Below are positions 35,864 through 44,114 of a DNA stretch of 64,000 bases, in pieces. Both the position numbers and the translations under genes were made by a program. The stretch spans positions 1 through 64,000 of the forward strand of contig JAETPY010000003.1 in NCBI GenBank assembly GCA_021770925.1, read 5' to 3'. Each line of letters begins with the position of its first letter. The stretch's first letter is position 1. This DNA comes from Erysipelotrichaceae bacterium. Lineage in GTDB: Bacteria > Bacillota_I > Bacilli_A > Erysipelotrichales > Coprobacillaceae. Below the pieces are notes generated by a model. It did not search any database. It was not told where the DNA came from and saw only the letters and a program-made list of their open reading frames with translations.

Positions 35864-36359
35864 TTTATCACTCACTTTCATTTAAATGAGATATCTCTAC
35901 ATTTAGTATAAAACTTTTTTGATAATACAATATCTAAAAATCATATTTTAGATAAATTTAAATATAGATATAATTAATTCTTTGTCAAATAAACAGAATA
36001 AATAATTGGTATTTCACTAGATAGTAAGAGACATGGCGAGCTGGTAAAGCAAAGCACATAAGTTCATAATGTGATTTTTGTTTTGTAAAGTTTTTAACTC
36101 GCTTAAAACAGCTCGACAAATACCATAGTCAGTTACATAATTAATATTTAAACAAATTCTCATAGCAAAATAAGTGCCTTTCTAATTACAGTATTAACTT
36201 TTTTATCAGTATATTTTTGTGATTTTAGATACTTGCATTTTACAAGTTGAGTAATTTTGTTTTACTGCAATATCGATAGCAGCAGTTATAACAATTAAAG
36301 ATATTATAGTAACTAGGTTTAAGATTATCTAAAAAATCCTTTAACATAATCTTTTTCAT
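35864..36359 (-). pseudogene. Decayed small genes between leader and radical SAM gene
   Basis: Several short frames are seen on the minus strand. 36240-36359 (39 codons) begins M-K-K-I-M-L-K-D-F and has a Cys cluster N-C-Y-N-C-C-Y-R-Y-C. An overlapping +1 frame is hydrophobic (T-I-I-S-L-I-V-I-T-A-A-I-D-I-A). 36017-36163 gives 48 codons (M-R-I-C-L-N-I-N-Y). None has a good SD. Best read as one or two frameshifted small genes; a second precursor in the Cys-rich frame cannot be excluded. Confidence 0.4.
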
Positions 36360-36480
36360 TTCATAAAGTATCCTGTGTATCACCAGTTATTTTTACTAAC
36401 ATCCATTATGCACTAATCAATTGAACAACTATATAATTTATCTATTTATAAATAAGAAATTTATATTAAAAGCTTTTATA

Positions 36481-36646
36481 ATAAAACCATGCAAATTATG
36501 ATTTTACAATCATGATATAAAAACCTTTCCTCCTAACCTATCTAATTAATTGTTAAACAGCTTTTAATTCCTGTTATTAATTTATATTTCTAATTTATTA
36601 AACTCTTTAAATTTTATTATTATATAATATTTTTAATTTCTTTTAT
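36481..36646 (-). ncRNA. Leader RNA / possible attenuator, right copy
   Basis: Segments ATGATT (36513-36508), AATCAT (36503-36498) and ATGGTT (36490-36485) replace ATTGT, ACAAT(A) and TATTGT of the left copy yet keep both alternative pairings, one through a G-U pair. An SD-like AGGAGG is again present, here followed after 15 nt by a five-codon frame. Confidence 0.5.
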
Positions 36647-36652
36647 ACTTAA

Positions 36653-36681
36653 ATTATAAATTTATAAATGCTATGTGTCAA
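36653..36681 (-). promoter_or_regulatory. Consensus sigma-A promoter, right copy
   Basis: TTGACA (36681-36676) and TATAAT (36658-36653) with a 17-nt spacer, identical in hexamers to the left copy. Confidence 0.85.
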
Positions 36682-36870
36682 TAACCATATTATATTTATA
36701 ACAGTAATTTTATTATGCTTTCAATGAGTTAATAAAATAAATTATAATTATGATATACATGGCTATTCCACTCTTTCATATTAAGTATACTGGTTCTTGA
36801 AATGTTTCTATCGCTTTATAGGTATGGTAAAAGGAAAAGATAAATAATACTAGTTCAAAAGGTCTAGATT

Positions 36871-37177
36871 AAAGCTAAAATAGATTCTTATAAATTGAAT
36901 GAAGAACTTGAACAAGCAAGTAATTTAATTGCTGTTGGTATATTAAAATTAAAGAATTGGAATCTGATGCTGTATATGATAATGGTGTTCATCAAATTGG
37001 TGAAATAAAAAATATAATGAAGTATTACATATTTTAGAATATATGAATATGATAGACAGTAATAAATATATTTTATATCTTAAATTAATAGATGATAACT
37101 ATTATGCTCCTTTATCAGTAACAATTGATAAAGTTCTATTGACTGACTTGAAAATCAATCATAGCAACTTGATATAA
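36871..37177 (+). pseudogene. Frameshifted gene fragment
   Basis: Three coding-like segments in successive frames: K-L-N-E-E-L-E-Q-A-S-N-L-I, then I-K-E-L-E-S-D-A-V-Y-D-N-G-V-H-Q-I-G-E, then N-E-V-L-H-I-L-E-Y-M-N...H-S-N-L-I, ending at TAA 37175-37177. No start or family identified. The rest of 36720-37815 contains only the double hairpin and terminators listed. Confidence 0.5.
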
Positions 37178-37178
37178 T
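37170..37178 (+). promoter_or_regulatory. Extended -10 promoter before double hairpin
   Basis: TGATATAAT has the TGn extension on a perfect TATAAT (37173-37178). Predicted start about 37185, one base before the first hairpin stem. Confidence 0.5.
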
Positions 37179-37185
37179 GAGTGTG

Positions 37186-37293
37186 AAACTAAGATGCGCT
37201 TTGCATGGTGAATATCATATATTCGCTCATGCGATGCAAAGGACGTCTTAGTTTGATTGTACGAAAGAGTGCTGAGGCACGATTTCGTACAAT
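37186..37293 (+). ncRNA. Candidate structured RNA with two strong hairpins
   Basis: Hairpin 1: AAACTAAGA (37186-37194) with TCTTAGTTT (37246-37254), internal loop, CTTTGCAT (37199-37206) with ATGCAAAG (37234-37241), then GTGAATA/TATTCGC. Hairpin 2: ATTGTACGAAA (37256-37266) with TTTCGTACAAT (37283-37293), a GA/GA internal loop, GTGC/GCAC and a TGAG loop. No frame spans it. Not a standard terminator (no U-tract). It could also be a DNA hairpin of a mobile element end. Confidence 0.5.
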
Positions 37294-37540
37294 AACAAAA
37301 GTAATGAAGTTATAAAAAATTTCTACAAATAAAATATATGGCATATAATTTGTGGTAATAGGATATTCAGGATCATGGGAGATATTATTTTTTGGTTATT
37401 AATAATGAAAAATAATATTAAGATAATATTTTTAAACAAATTCTAAAATTAATTTATATTACAAATATTAATGATAGAAGTTTTACTTAAAAATATTAAC
37501 TAATTTGAGATAGTTTATGCTAATTATATATGTAAATAGT

Positions 37541-37567
37541 AAAACCAGGTGTGAATGCCTGGTTTTT
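37541..37567 (+). terminator. Intrinsic terminator
   Basis: AAAACCAGG / CCTGGTTTT stem with an 8-nt loop and T5. A likely 3' end for transcription started at 37185. A second perfect dyad (GGATAATTAAT / ATTAATTATCC) follows at about 37580-37611. Confidence 0.7.
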
Positions 37568-37815
37568 AGAATATAAAAAAGGATAATTAATCAAGATTTA
37601 ATTAATTATCCCTATACACAATATTATGATAATATTTTTTTCTAATGAAAGCCATTTTTTTAAAAAACAATATAATTATTTAAAAGAACCAATATGTTTA
37701 ATTAGTATAACATAACACAAAATGAGTATTTATTCTTGTTTATATGATAACTGCTTTTATAACGTTTTCGAGATTTGCAGTTATAATAAAACCTCTATCA
37801 TATATTTCACTTTAT

Positions 37816-38277
37816 TTATGATAAATTTCCGTTTTTATCACAAGTAAGAGTAACTGTTTTGGTTACTGTTGTAACTAAACTACCATCATAATAGTATTTT
37901 GCAGTAGCTTTAGCAGTAGCTTTATTTCCTGATTTAGAAGCACTTTTACTTGTAATCTTCCAGTTAGAAGTATAACTTGTAGCAGCTACACTAGCAGCTG
38001 TACATGTAGATGTTGAACCGTTATAAGTAAAAGTACCTGTAACACTTACTTCCCATACTGTTACATTGGAACTATCAACATATTTAGTTCTTTTAGTCGC
38101 AGTCTTTGTACCACTGGCTCTTGTCATAGTGTTTTCTAAGATTGTAATTTCATAGTATGAACCATCTTCTAAATATTCATAATATACGTTTTCGCTGGTA
38201 TTAGATTCTAATCCACAAATTTCAATAGGACTAAAGATTAATAACATTAATAATAAACTAGTTAAAATTTTTTTCAT
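37816..38277 (-). CDS. Secreted Thr/Ser/Ala-rich protein of a PadR-DUF6120 module
   Basis: About 153 aa. Signal peptide (M-K-K-I-L-T-S-L-L-L-M-L-L-I-F), then an acidic segment with Y-Y-E-Y-L-E-D-G-S-Y-Y-E-I-T-I and T-M-T-R-A-S, and a beta-rich repetitive C-terminal half (T-F-T-Y-N-G-S-T-S-T-C, K-A-T-A-K-Y-Y-Y-D-G). The N-terminal pattern resembles DUF6147-type proteins. Two Cys could form a disulfide. ATG 38277 follows GGGGAGA; the upstream GTG 38292 overlaps that SD. Third gene of the PadR operon; function unknown. Confidence 0.65.
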   Translation of the reverse strand: MKKILTSLLLMLLIFSPIEICGLESNTSENVYYEYLEDGSYYEITILENTMTRASGTKTATKRTKYVDSSNVTVWEVSVTGTFTYNGSTSTCTAASVAATSYTSNWKITSKSASKSGNKATAKATAKYYYDGSLVTTVTKTVTLTCDKNGNLS

Positions 38278-38314
38278 TTTTATTCTCCCCACACATTTTA
38301 TTTTTTAATAATTT

Positions 38315-38695
38315 TTATTCTTCGATAATTTCTGTTTCTTCATGCAAATATAACTCATTTTTTGCTGTTTCATAAAGTTGATTTAGTCTATACATTTTAA
38401 ACATACTGATTACAACAATAAAAATAATCAAAATCGATACTACCCACTTTATATATTGTTTTCTTTTTAATATTTTTAAAATTGTATCTGTATCGATTTC
38501 TTCAATATATGAAGCTGCTACTTCATTAGGCCTTCCAAATTCTTTTACAATATTATCATAATCACACTTATTTTCTAAACTTGAAGATTCTAAGATTCTT
38601 TGTTCCATCATTTTCAAAAAATCTTTTTTATCTTTTGAATTGATTGGAATTATTCTCTTAATTTCATTTATGTATCTTTTTATATCACTATTCAT
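38315..38695 (-). CDS. DUF6120-type membrane protein
   Basis: 126 aa. Helical N-terminal domain with D-I-V-K-E-F-G-R-P-N-E-V-A-A-S-Y-I-E (the F-G-x-P-x-x-V-A-x-S pattern of DUF1700/DUF6120 proteins), then one transmembrane helix (about residues 82-101) and an acidic tail. It overlaps the padR gene by 8 nt. Proteins of this type sit behind PadR regulators and probably act with them as a membrane-linked partner; biochemical role unknown. Confidence 0.7.
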   Translation of the reverse strand: MNSDIKRYINEIKRIIPINSKDKKDFLKMMEQRILESSSLENKCDYDNIVKEFGRPNEVAASYIEEIDTDTILKILKRKQYIKWVVSILIIFIVVISMFKMYRLNQLYETAKNELYLHEETEIIEE

Positions 38696-39029
38696 CTACA
38701 CTTTCCCTTTCACCATACTCCAAAATATCAAAAACACCTTGGATGTTTTTTCTAAATTCTTGTTTGACAGTTATTAAATAGTCCTTACCTGATGCTTCTA
38801 ATTTATAATAAACTCTAATTCTTTTTCCTGCTATAATATCATAACTGCTTATATATCCCTTTTTTAACAATGTATGAACAACAGGATATAAAGTTCCTTC
38901 TTTTATATTTAAAGCACCATGTGAAATTTCTCTAATCATTTTAACAATTTCGTATCCATAACAGTCTTTTGCGTTAAGAATGCTTAAAACAAGCATATCA
39001 AAATTAAAAAAAGTATTTGCTTTTGCCAT
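38688..39029 (-). CDS. PadR-family transcriptional regulator
   Basis: About 113 aa. PadR winged HTH: M-L-V-L-S-I-L, D-C-Y-G-Y-E-I-V-K-M-I, the wing I-K-E-G-T-L-Y-P-V-V-H-T-L-L-K-K-G-Y-I, and R-V-Y-Y-K-L. ATG 39029 is 5 nt after AGGTGA. First gene of the operon with the DUF6120 and secreted-protein genes, so it likely autoregulates. A close paralogue lies at 48634. Confidence 0.88.
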   Translation of the reverse strand: MAKANTFFNFDMLVLSILNAKDCYGYEIVKMIREISHGALNIKEGTLYPVVHTLLKKGYISSYDIIAGKRIRVYYKLEASGKDYLITVKQEFRKNIQGVFDILEYGERESVDE

Positions 39030-39150
39030 TTTCATCACCTATTCAAAATTATCATAAAATTAACAGTAATATAAATCATATTAAATTATATACATATTAA
39101 TATTATTATACACTTCACTCAATTACAATGCTTTTGTTATAATAGTATTA

Positions 39151-39178
39151 TTGACATAAAGTAATGTAATGGTATAAT
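39151..39178 (+). promoter_or_regulatory. Sigma-A promoter for the LytTR gene
   Basis: TTGACA (39151-39156), 16-nt spacer, TATAAT (39173-39178). This leaves a leader of about 240 nt before ATG 39422 with no gene in it. The same 39030-39421 gap must hold the divergent padR promoter. Confidence 0.7.
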
Positions 39179-39421
39179 AAATGTATATTTCTAATTGAAG
39201 AACTTTGGAAAAATGATGAAATCTATATAGCAAAAAAATATGCTGGTATTGTGAATCTATTGATAATTGCTTAGTTAATTAAAAATATAAGTTTAGTTGG
39301 ATTGCTAAGTTATTTAAATATAAACAGATATTAAAATAATGGAATTAATGTTTCATAATCTAAATTGATTAGCAGATAATATTTTGTTATATAAACTAAG
39401 TAAAAGTGGAGGAATTTGTTA

Positions 39422-40102
39422 ATGAGATTTTTAGTAATGGAAGATGATATTCTTTTTGCAAAGGAGTTAAAATTAATTATAAAAGAATATTTTAATAATA
39501 TTCGAATCGATATTAATGCTTATAGCAGTAATGATATTAATATTAATAAATATGATGTCTTTTTCTTAGGGTTAAATAATAATGGTAAAAATGGCTTTAA
39601 ATTTGCACAGATTATCAATCAAACATTATTAGACTACAGACCAATTATCTTTATTGCATCAGATGTTGAATTATGGAAAGAAATTTTTGCATATCATCCA
39701 TTTTGGTGCATAGATAAAACAACTTATCGAGAAGATCTGATACCAACGCTTAAAAATTTAAAGAAAAAACTTATTTGTGATTATGCAAGCATAAAAGTAG
39801 ATTATAATGGAATTATTAGGAGAATTAGACTAAAAAATATAAATTATATTTATAAGGATAAAAACTATACTTATATACATACAGAAAATAATGAATATAA
39901 AGTACATATATCATTAAAAAATTTATTACAGCAGATAGATTTCACGAATTTATTCATTAAAATCAATTCAGGTATTTTAGTGAGAAAAAAATATATAAAA
40001 GAATATAATTTAAGAACAAATGAAATTCTTTTAATAGATAATCAGTCTTTTTTAGTTAGTCGTAGTCATAGAAAAGATTTGATAAATTTAATGAGAAATT
40101 GA
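39422..40102 (+). CDS. LytTR-family response regulator with degenerate receiver
   Basis: 226 aa. The N-terminal receiver keeps the acidic pair (M-E-D-D) but the phospho-acceptor strand reads F-F-L-G-L-N-N-N-G, with Gly where Asp is expected. The C-terminal LytTR DNA-binding domain (about 125-226) is normal: Y-I-Y-K-D-K-N-Y-T-Y-I-H-T and F-I-K-I-N-S-G-I-L-V. GGAGGA is 8 nt before ATG 39422. No histidine kinase gene is adjacent. It may act phosphorylation-independently; targets could include neighbouring accessory genes. Confidence 0.82.
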   Translation: MRFLVMEDDILFAKELKLIIKEYFNNIRIDINAYSSNDININKYDVFFLGLNNNGKNGFKFAQIINQTLLDYRPIIFIASDVELWKEIFAYHPFWCIDKTTYREDLIPTLKNLKKKLICDYASIKVDYNGIIRRIRLKNINYIYKDKNYTYIHTENNEYKVHISLKNLLQQIDFTNLFIKINSGILVRKKYIKEYNLRTNEILLIDNQSFLVSRSHRKDLINLMRN

Positions 40103-40207
40103 TAATGTATTTTATATAATTTTTAATATTAGCAATATTGTAACAAAAGTTATATTTAATAGATTTAATCAAATAAATTAGATTATGGAAATAAGAAAAT
40201 ATGCAAC

Positions 40208-40249
40208 AAGACTGTAAATAGCTTTTTGGGTTATTTACGGTCTTATTTA
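40208..40249 (+). terminator. Intrinsic terminator after LytTR gene
   Basis: AAGACTGTAAATA / TATTTACGGTCTT, 13 bp with one G-T pair, then ATTTATT. Confidence 0.65.
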
Positions 40250-40273
40250 TTAATTTGAAGATGATTCTTCATT

Positions 40274-40420
40274 TTATTGTAAATAATCTATTTTACCAAT
40301 GAAATCATGATTTCCTGACATGTTCCATGTATTGATAAAAGATGTATAACGTTTTTTAACAATAACATCAGCATTATTTTTGTCTGATTGGCATAAATAT
40401 AATAAATTATTAACAAAAAT
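40274..40420 (-). pseudogene. 3' remnant of an unidentified gene
   Basis: Minus-strand frame of 49 codons with no start: L-Y-L-C-Q-S-D-K-N-N-A-D-V-I-V-K-K-R-Y-T-S-F-I then N-M-S-G-N-H-D-F-I-G-K, ending at TAA. Coding-like but truncated upstream. The rest of 40103-40896 shows only decayed sequence and the BirA operator. Confidence 0.4.
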
Positions 40421-40823
40421 ATACTAATTTCTGCAGTTATCTGTGATTAATATTAGTGCCACTTGGGATATTTTTTAATTTCGTTTATATCATCAGTTTG
40501 CTGTTTATAAAATGCTTGTCTTTTTTTAATTATTCAATGATTCTATTGTATTTATAGGGAAGACGATATGTCATTTTGTGTTTAGATGATATAGAATTGG
40601 TACTAAATTTACAATCTGTTAGAGCAGATGCTATTGTTTGATGAATTTTTATTACTAGTGGTAACGTATCAATTATTAAAAATAATGATAAAGTAAATTA
40701 ATTTGGATATGATTATGTCGTGGATATCTTTAATAATTTTTTAATAAGAATTATGGTTTATAGTTTGTTAAAAGTAGTCTTAATTTTTATATATAGTTGT
40801 AAAATATTATGTTATTAGGTATA

Positions 40824-40857
40824 AATGTAAACCTATTATAAAACATTAGTTTACATT
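40824..40857 (+). promoter_or_regulatory. BirA operator (biotin repressor site)
   Basis: AATGTAAAC (40824-40832), 16-nt spacer, GTTTACATT (40849-40857): the inverted repeat and spacing of BirA boxes in Firmicutes. It lies 40 nt before birA and controls the birA-bioY-bioB-bioD transcript. Confidence 0.85.
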
Positions 40858-40896
40858 TGTATTTGTTTTTGTTATTCTTATAACGAGGTGATAAAA

Positions 40897-41868
40897 GTGA
40901 GTGTTAAACACGAAATTATCAGCATTTTAGAAAAGAATAGAAACAAAGCAGTTTCGGGACAGGAGTTAGCAGATAGTTTAAAAGTTAGTCGAGCAGCTGT
41001 TTGGAAAGCAGTTAAAACATTAAAGGGTGAGGGATATCATATAGAAGCAGTACCTAATAAAGGATATATATTATTAGAAAATAGTGATGTTTTATCAAGT
41101 GAGGGAATTGCTTGTTATTTAAATGAAAAGATTGATATTTATACATATAAAAGTATTGATTCCACTAATACACAAATGAAAAAATTAGCTATTGATGGTG
41201 GAAATGATCATTGTGTAATTGTGGCTGAAGAACAAAGTGCAGGACGAGGACGGTTTGGACGTAGTTTTTATTCGCCAGCTAAAAAAGGAATCTATATGAG
41301 TGTTTTATTGAAACGTCAGGAAATGATTCAGGATGCAACTTTTATTACAATTCAAACAGCAGTAGCGATAAACCGGGCAATTAAAAAGTTATATGATTTA
41401 GAAACGGAAATTAAATGGGTCAATGATCTTTATTATCATGGTAAAAAGATTTGTGGCATATTGACAGAGGCAATCAGTGATTTTGAAAGTGGTATGATTG
41501 AAGCGATTATTATTGGTATAGGTATAAATGTTTCTACTAAGGAATTTCCTGATGAGCTTCAGGATAAAGCTGCATCATTAAATTTAGATAAAGCTAATCG
41601 GAATCAATTTATTGCTGAAATTTTAAAACAATTATTTAAAATAATCGATGAAGATTTTAAACAGATTTTAGCCGAATATAAAAATTTATCATGTGTTTTA
41701 AATAAGGATATTGAATTCACTTTAAAGGGTCAATTGTATATGGGAGTAGTTAAAGATATAAATGATTTTGGTAATCTGGTTGTTGAATGTGATAATCAAG
41801 AATTAATTTTAAGTTCTGGTGAAGTCAGTATTGTAGGGGGGAGAATATGGAACAAAATAAAATTTTAA
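40897..41868 (+). CDS. birA: Bifunctional biotin ligase / biotin operon repressor
   Basis: 323 aa. N-terminal winged HTH (L-A-D-S-L-K-V-S-R-A-A-V-W-K-A-V). Biotin protein ligase core with E-E-Q-S-A-G-R-G-R-F-G-R (biotinyl-AMP loop) and K-W-V-N-D-L-Y. C-terminal SH3-like domain. It attaches biotin to carboxylases and, as holo-repressor, binds the operator upstream of its own gene. GTG 40897 fits GAGGTGA; an earlier GTG at 40888 lies within that SD. Overlaps bioY. Confidence 0.93.
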   Translation: MSVKHEIISILEKNRNKAVSGQELADSLKVSRAAVWKAVKTLKGEGYHIEAVPNKGYILLENSDVLSSEGIACYLNEKIDIYTYKSIDSTNTQMKKLAIDGGNDHCVIVAEEQSAGRGRFGRSFYSPAKKGIYMSVLLKRQEMIQDATFITIQTAVAINRAIKKLYDLETEIKWVNDLYYHGKKICGILTEAISDFESGMIEAIIIGIGINVSTKEFPDELQDKAASLNLDKANRNQFIAEILKQLFKIIDEDFKQILAEYKNLSCVLNKDIEFTLKGQLYMGVVKDINDFGNLVVECDNQELILSSGEVSIVGGRIWNKIKF

Positions 41869-42413
41869 CCACAACTAAGATCGTTCAGTGTGCAATCTTT
41901 ACTGCCTTGATTGCAATTGGAGCCTTTATTCAAATACCAGTACCATATATGGATTATTTTACATTACAATTTTTCTTTGTTTTATTATCAGGAATTTTAT
42001 TAGGATCAAAGCTAGGCGGTTTGGCAGTTTTGCTGTATGTTGTTATCGGTTTGACTGGTATACCAGTCTTTGCTGCTGGTGGTGGTTTGGCATATATTGT
42101 AAGACCTAGTTTTGGTTATTTATTAGGATTTATTGCGGGATCATATTTTACAGGTTTAGTTATTGAAAAGACATCATTTTCGTCTTTAAAAAAATATGCG
42201 TCAGGAGTACTTTGTGGACTGCTTGTAACTTATATCATAGGGTTAGGTTATAAGTATTTGATTTTAAATTATTATACTGGTACACCAGTTTCGTGGAAGC
42301 TGGTATTATTATCATGTTTCCCGATTGATTTACCAGGAGATATATTTTTAAGTATTTTAGCGATGATGGCAGGAATTAGATTTGAAAAGGTATTTAAGAG
42401 AGGGAAAAGATAA
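41847..42413 (+). CDS. bioY: Biotin transporter substrate-binding subunit BioY
   Basis: 188 aa, six helices. ECF-type S component for biotin uptake: P-V-P-Y-M-D-Y-F-T-L-Q near the N-terminus, G-G-L-A-Y-I-V-R-P-S-F-G-Y-L-L-G-F-I in the middle and P-I-D-L-P-G-D near the end are BioY signatures. SD GGGGGAGA. The energising EcfAT genes are not in the window. Confidence 0.93.
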   Translation: MEQNKILTTTKIVQCAIFTALIAIGAFIQIPVPYMDYFTLQFFFVLLSGILLGSKLGGLAVLLYVVIGLTGIPVFAAGGGLAYIVRPSFGYLLGFIAGSYFTGLVIEKTSFSSLKKYASGVLCGLLVTYIIGLGYKYLILNYYTGTPVSWKLVLLSCFPIDLPGDIFLSILAMMAGIRFEKVFKRGKR

Positions 42414-43372
42414 TGCTGGAAAAGATTTTAAAAGATATTTTGGCGGGTCAGAAAATTAGTAAATCTGATGCAGTTTTATTGGTTGATGCTGATTTAGTAT
42501 GGTTAAAACAAGCTGCTAATCTAATTCGTAAACAAATTTGTGGTAATAATTTTGATTTATGTTCAATTATCAATGGTAAAAGTGGCGGATGTAGTGAAAA
42601 TTGTAAATATTGTGCACAATCAACTCACTATCGAACTAATGCTGGAGTTTATGACCTGCTTAATGAATCAACAATTAAAGATATGGCTTTACATAATGAA
42701 AATAAAGGAGTAGGACATTTTTCAATTGTTACTTCAGGACGCTGCTTAAATAATCAGGAATTTATGGATATCATTAAGATATATCAAAATCTTCATGATA
42801 CAACAAAAATATCTTTATGCGCATCACTTGGTTTGCTGGATTTAGAACAGTTAAAACAGTTAAAAGCAACGGGGATAAAAAAATATCATAATAATTTAGA
42901 AACTTCTCGTAACTATTTTCCAAATATTTGTACTACGCATAGTTATCAGCAAAAGCTTGAAACTATAAAGGCTGCTAAAAAAGCGGGATTAGAAGTATGC
43001 AGTGGAGGAATTATGGGAATGGGTGAATCATGGCAGGATCGCATTGATCTAGCTTTTGAATTGAAAGAATTAGAAATAAAATCGATTCCGATTAATATTT
43101 TAAATCCTATTCCTGGTACTCCTTTGGAATATCTTAGTCCTTTATCAAAAGAAGAAGTTGAACGAATTTTTGCAATTTTTAGATTTATCCTTCCTAATGC
43201 TGTAATCAAAATGGCTGGTGGAAGGAGTTTATTAAATGATCAGGGGTTAAGTATTTTTAAAAGTGGCGCTAATGGTGCGATTACTGGAGATATGCTAACA
43301 ACTCAGGGAATTACAATTGATGAAGATCAAAGAATTATTAAAGAACTAGGATTTGAGGTGGTCAAGTTATGA
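42413..43372 (+). CDS. bioB: Biotin synthase
   Basis: 319-aa radical SAM enzyme inserting sulfur into dethiobiotin. Cluster motif C-S-E-N-C-K-Y-C-A-Q-S (CX3CX2C), Y-H-N-N-L-E-T-S and G-G-I-M-G-M-G-E-S, plus N-P-I-P-G-T-P. Start overlaps the bioY stop codon by 1 nt (TAATG). Confidence 0.95.
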   Translation: MLEKILKDILAGQKISKSDAVLLVDADLVWLKQAANLIRKQICGNNFDLCSIINGKSGGCSENCKYCAQSTHYRTNAGVYDLLNESTIKDMALHNENKGVGHFSIVTSGRCLNNQEFMDIIKIYQNLHDTTKISLCASLGLLDLEQLKQLKATGIKKYHNNLETSRNYFPNICTTHSYQQKLETIKAAKKAGLEVCSGGIMGMGESWQDRIDLAFELKELEIKSIPINILNPIPGTPLEYLSPLSKEEVERIFAIFRFILPNAVIKMAGGRSLLNDQGLSIFKSGANGAITGDMLTTQGITIDEDQRIIKELGFEVVKL

Positions 43373-44040
43373 TTAAGGGTTTATTTATAACAGGAACTGA
43401 TACAGATATTGGTAAAACATATGTGACATCTAGAATCATCAAAGAATTAAAAAAGAAATATCGTGTTGGCTATTACAAGGCAGCATTAAGCGGTGCTAAG
43501 ATAGTTGATGATAAAATGATTCCTGGTGATAAAGAGAATGTATCTAAATTTGCAAATTTACAAAAAGAGGATTGTAAAGTATCTTATATTTATGAAGATG
43601 CTTATGCGCCGCATTTAGCAGCTAAAAAAACAGATAATCCTGTTGAATTGACTGTGGTGGAAAAGGATTTGAATTATTTGCAGAAAAATCATGATATAGT
43701 TGTTATTGAAGGTAGTGGCGGGATTATTTGTCCATTACGTGATGATGATAAACAAGTTATGTTGACTGACGTGATGAAGCTTGCTGGATATCCTTTGATT
43801 ATTGTTACTTCATCTGGTCTAGGAAGTATTAATAGTGCTGTTTTAACGGTTTTGCATGCTAAAAGTTTAGGTTTAGAAATACTAGGTTTTATAATGAATT
43901 ATTTTGAGGAAGATAATCTGCTTCATCAGGATAATCGAAAAATGATAGAAAAATTAAGTGGATACAGGGTGTTGGGATATCTTAGTAAAAATGGCAAAAA
44001 GATTAAAAAATTTAATAAATCAGATGAAATCTATAAGTAA
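43369..44040 (+). CDS. bioD: Dethiobiotin synthetase
   Basis: 223 aa. P-loop G-T-D-T-D-I-G-K-T-Y, substrate Lys in Y-Y-K-A, and E-G-S-G-G-I-I-C-P. Carboxylates DAPA to dethiobiotin with ATP. Overlaps bioB by 4 nt. bioA, bioF and the pimeloyl genes are absent here, so the cell can make only the last steps from imported precursors unless they lie elsewhere. Confidence 0.93.
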   Translation: MIKGLFITGTDTDIGKTYVTSRIIKELKKKYRVGYYKAALSGAKIVDDKMIPGDKENVSKFANLQKEDCKVSYIYEDAYAPHLAAKKTDNPVELTVVEKDLNYLQKNHDIVVIEGSGGIICPLRDDDKQVMLTDVMKLAGYPLIIVTSSGLGSINSAVLTVLHAKSLGLEILGFIMNYFEEDNLLHQDNRKMIEKLSGYRVLGYLSKNGKKIKKFNKSDEIYK

Positions 44041-44041
44041 T

Positions 44042-44077
44042 GGCTTTTTTGTACTATTCAAGAGAGCCTTTTTTAAT
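44042..44077 (+). terminator. Terminator of the bio operon
   Basis: GGCTTTTT pairs with AGAGAGCC (two G-T pairs) around an 11-nt loop, then TTTTTT. Confidence 0.6.
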
Positions 44078-44114
44078 TTATTATAAAATATGTTAATATA
44101 AAAAGGGTGATATT

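Larger units (their letters stand above)
36350..36719 (-). repeat. Inverted repeat unit, right copy (promoter plus leader)
   Basis: Minus-strand counterpart of 31927-32285. Differences include about 20 extra nt near 36435-36455. It drives transcription toward the radical SAM gene. Confidence 0.85.

Noticed and set aside
36017-36163. 48-codon minus-strand frame as an independent gene
   Set aside because: SD too distant and surrounding frames are broken; better explained as part of a decayed gene.
31927-36719. Composite transposon with long inverted repeats
   Set aside because: No transposase or target duplication is visible, and the repeats consist of a promoter and leader that face inward; treated as a duplicated control unit.
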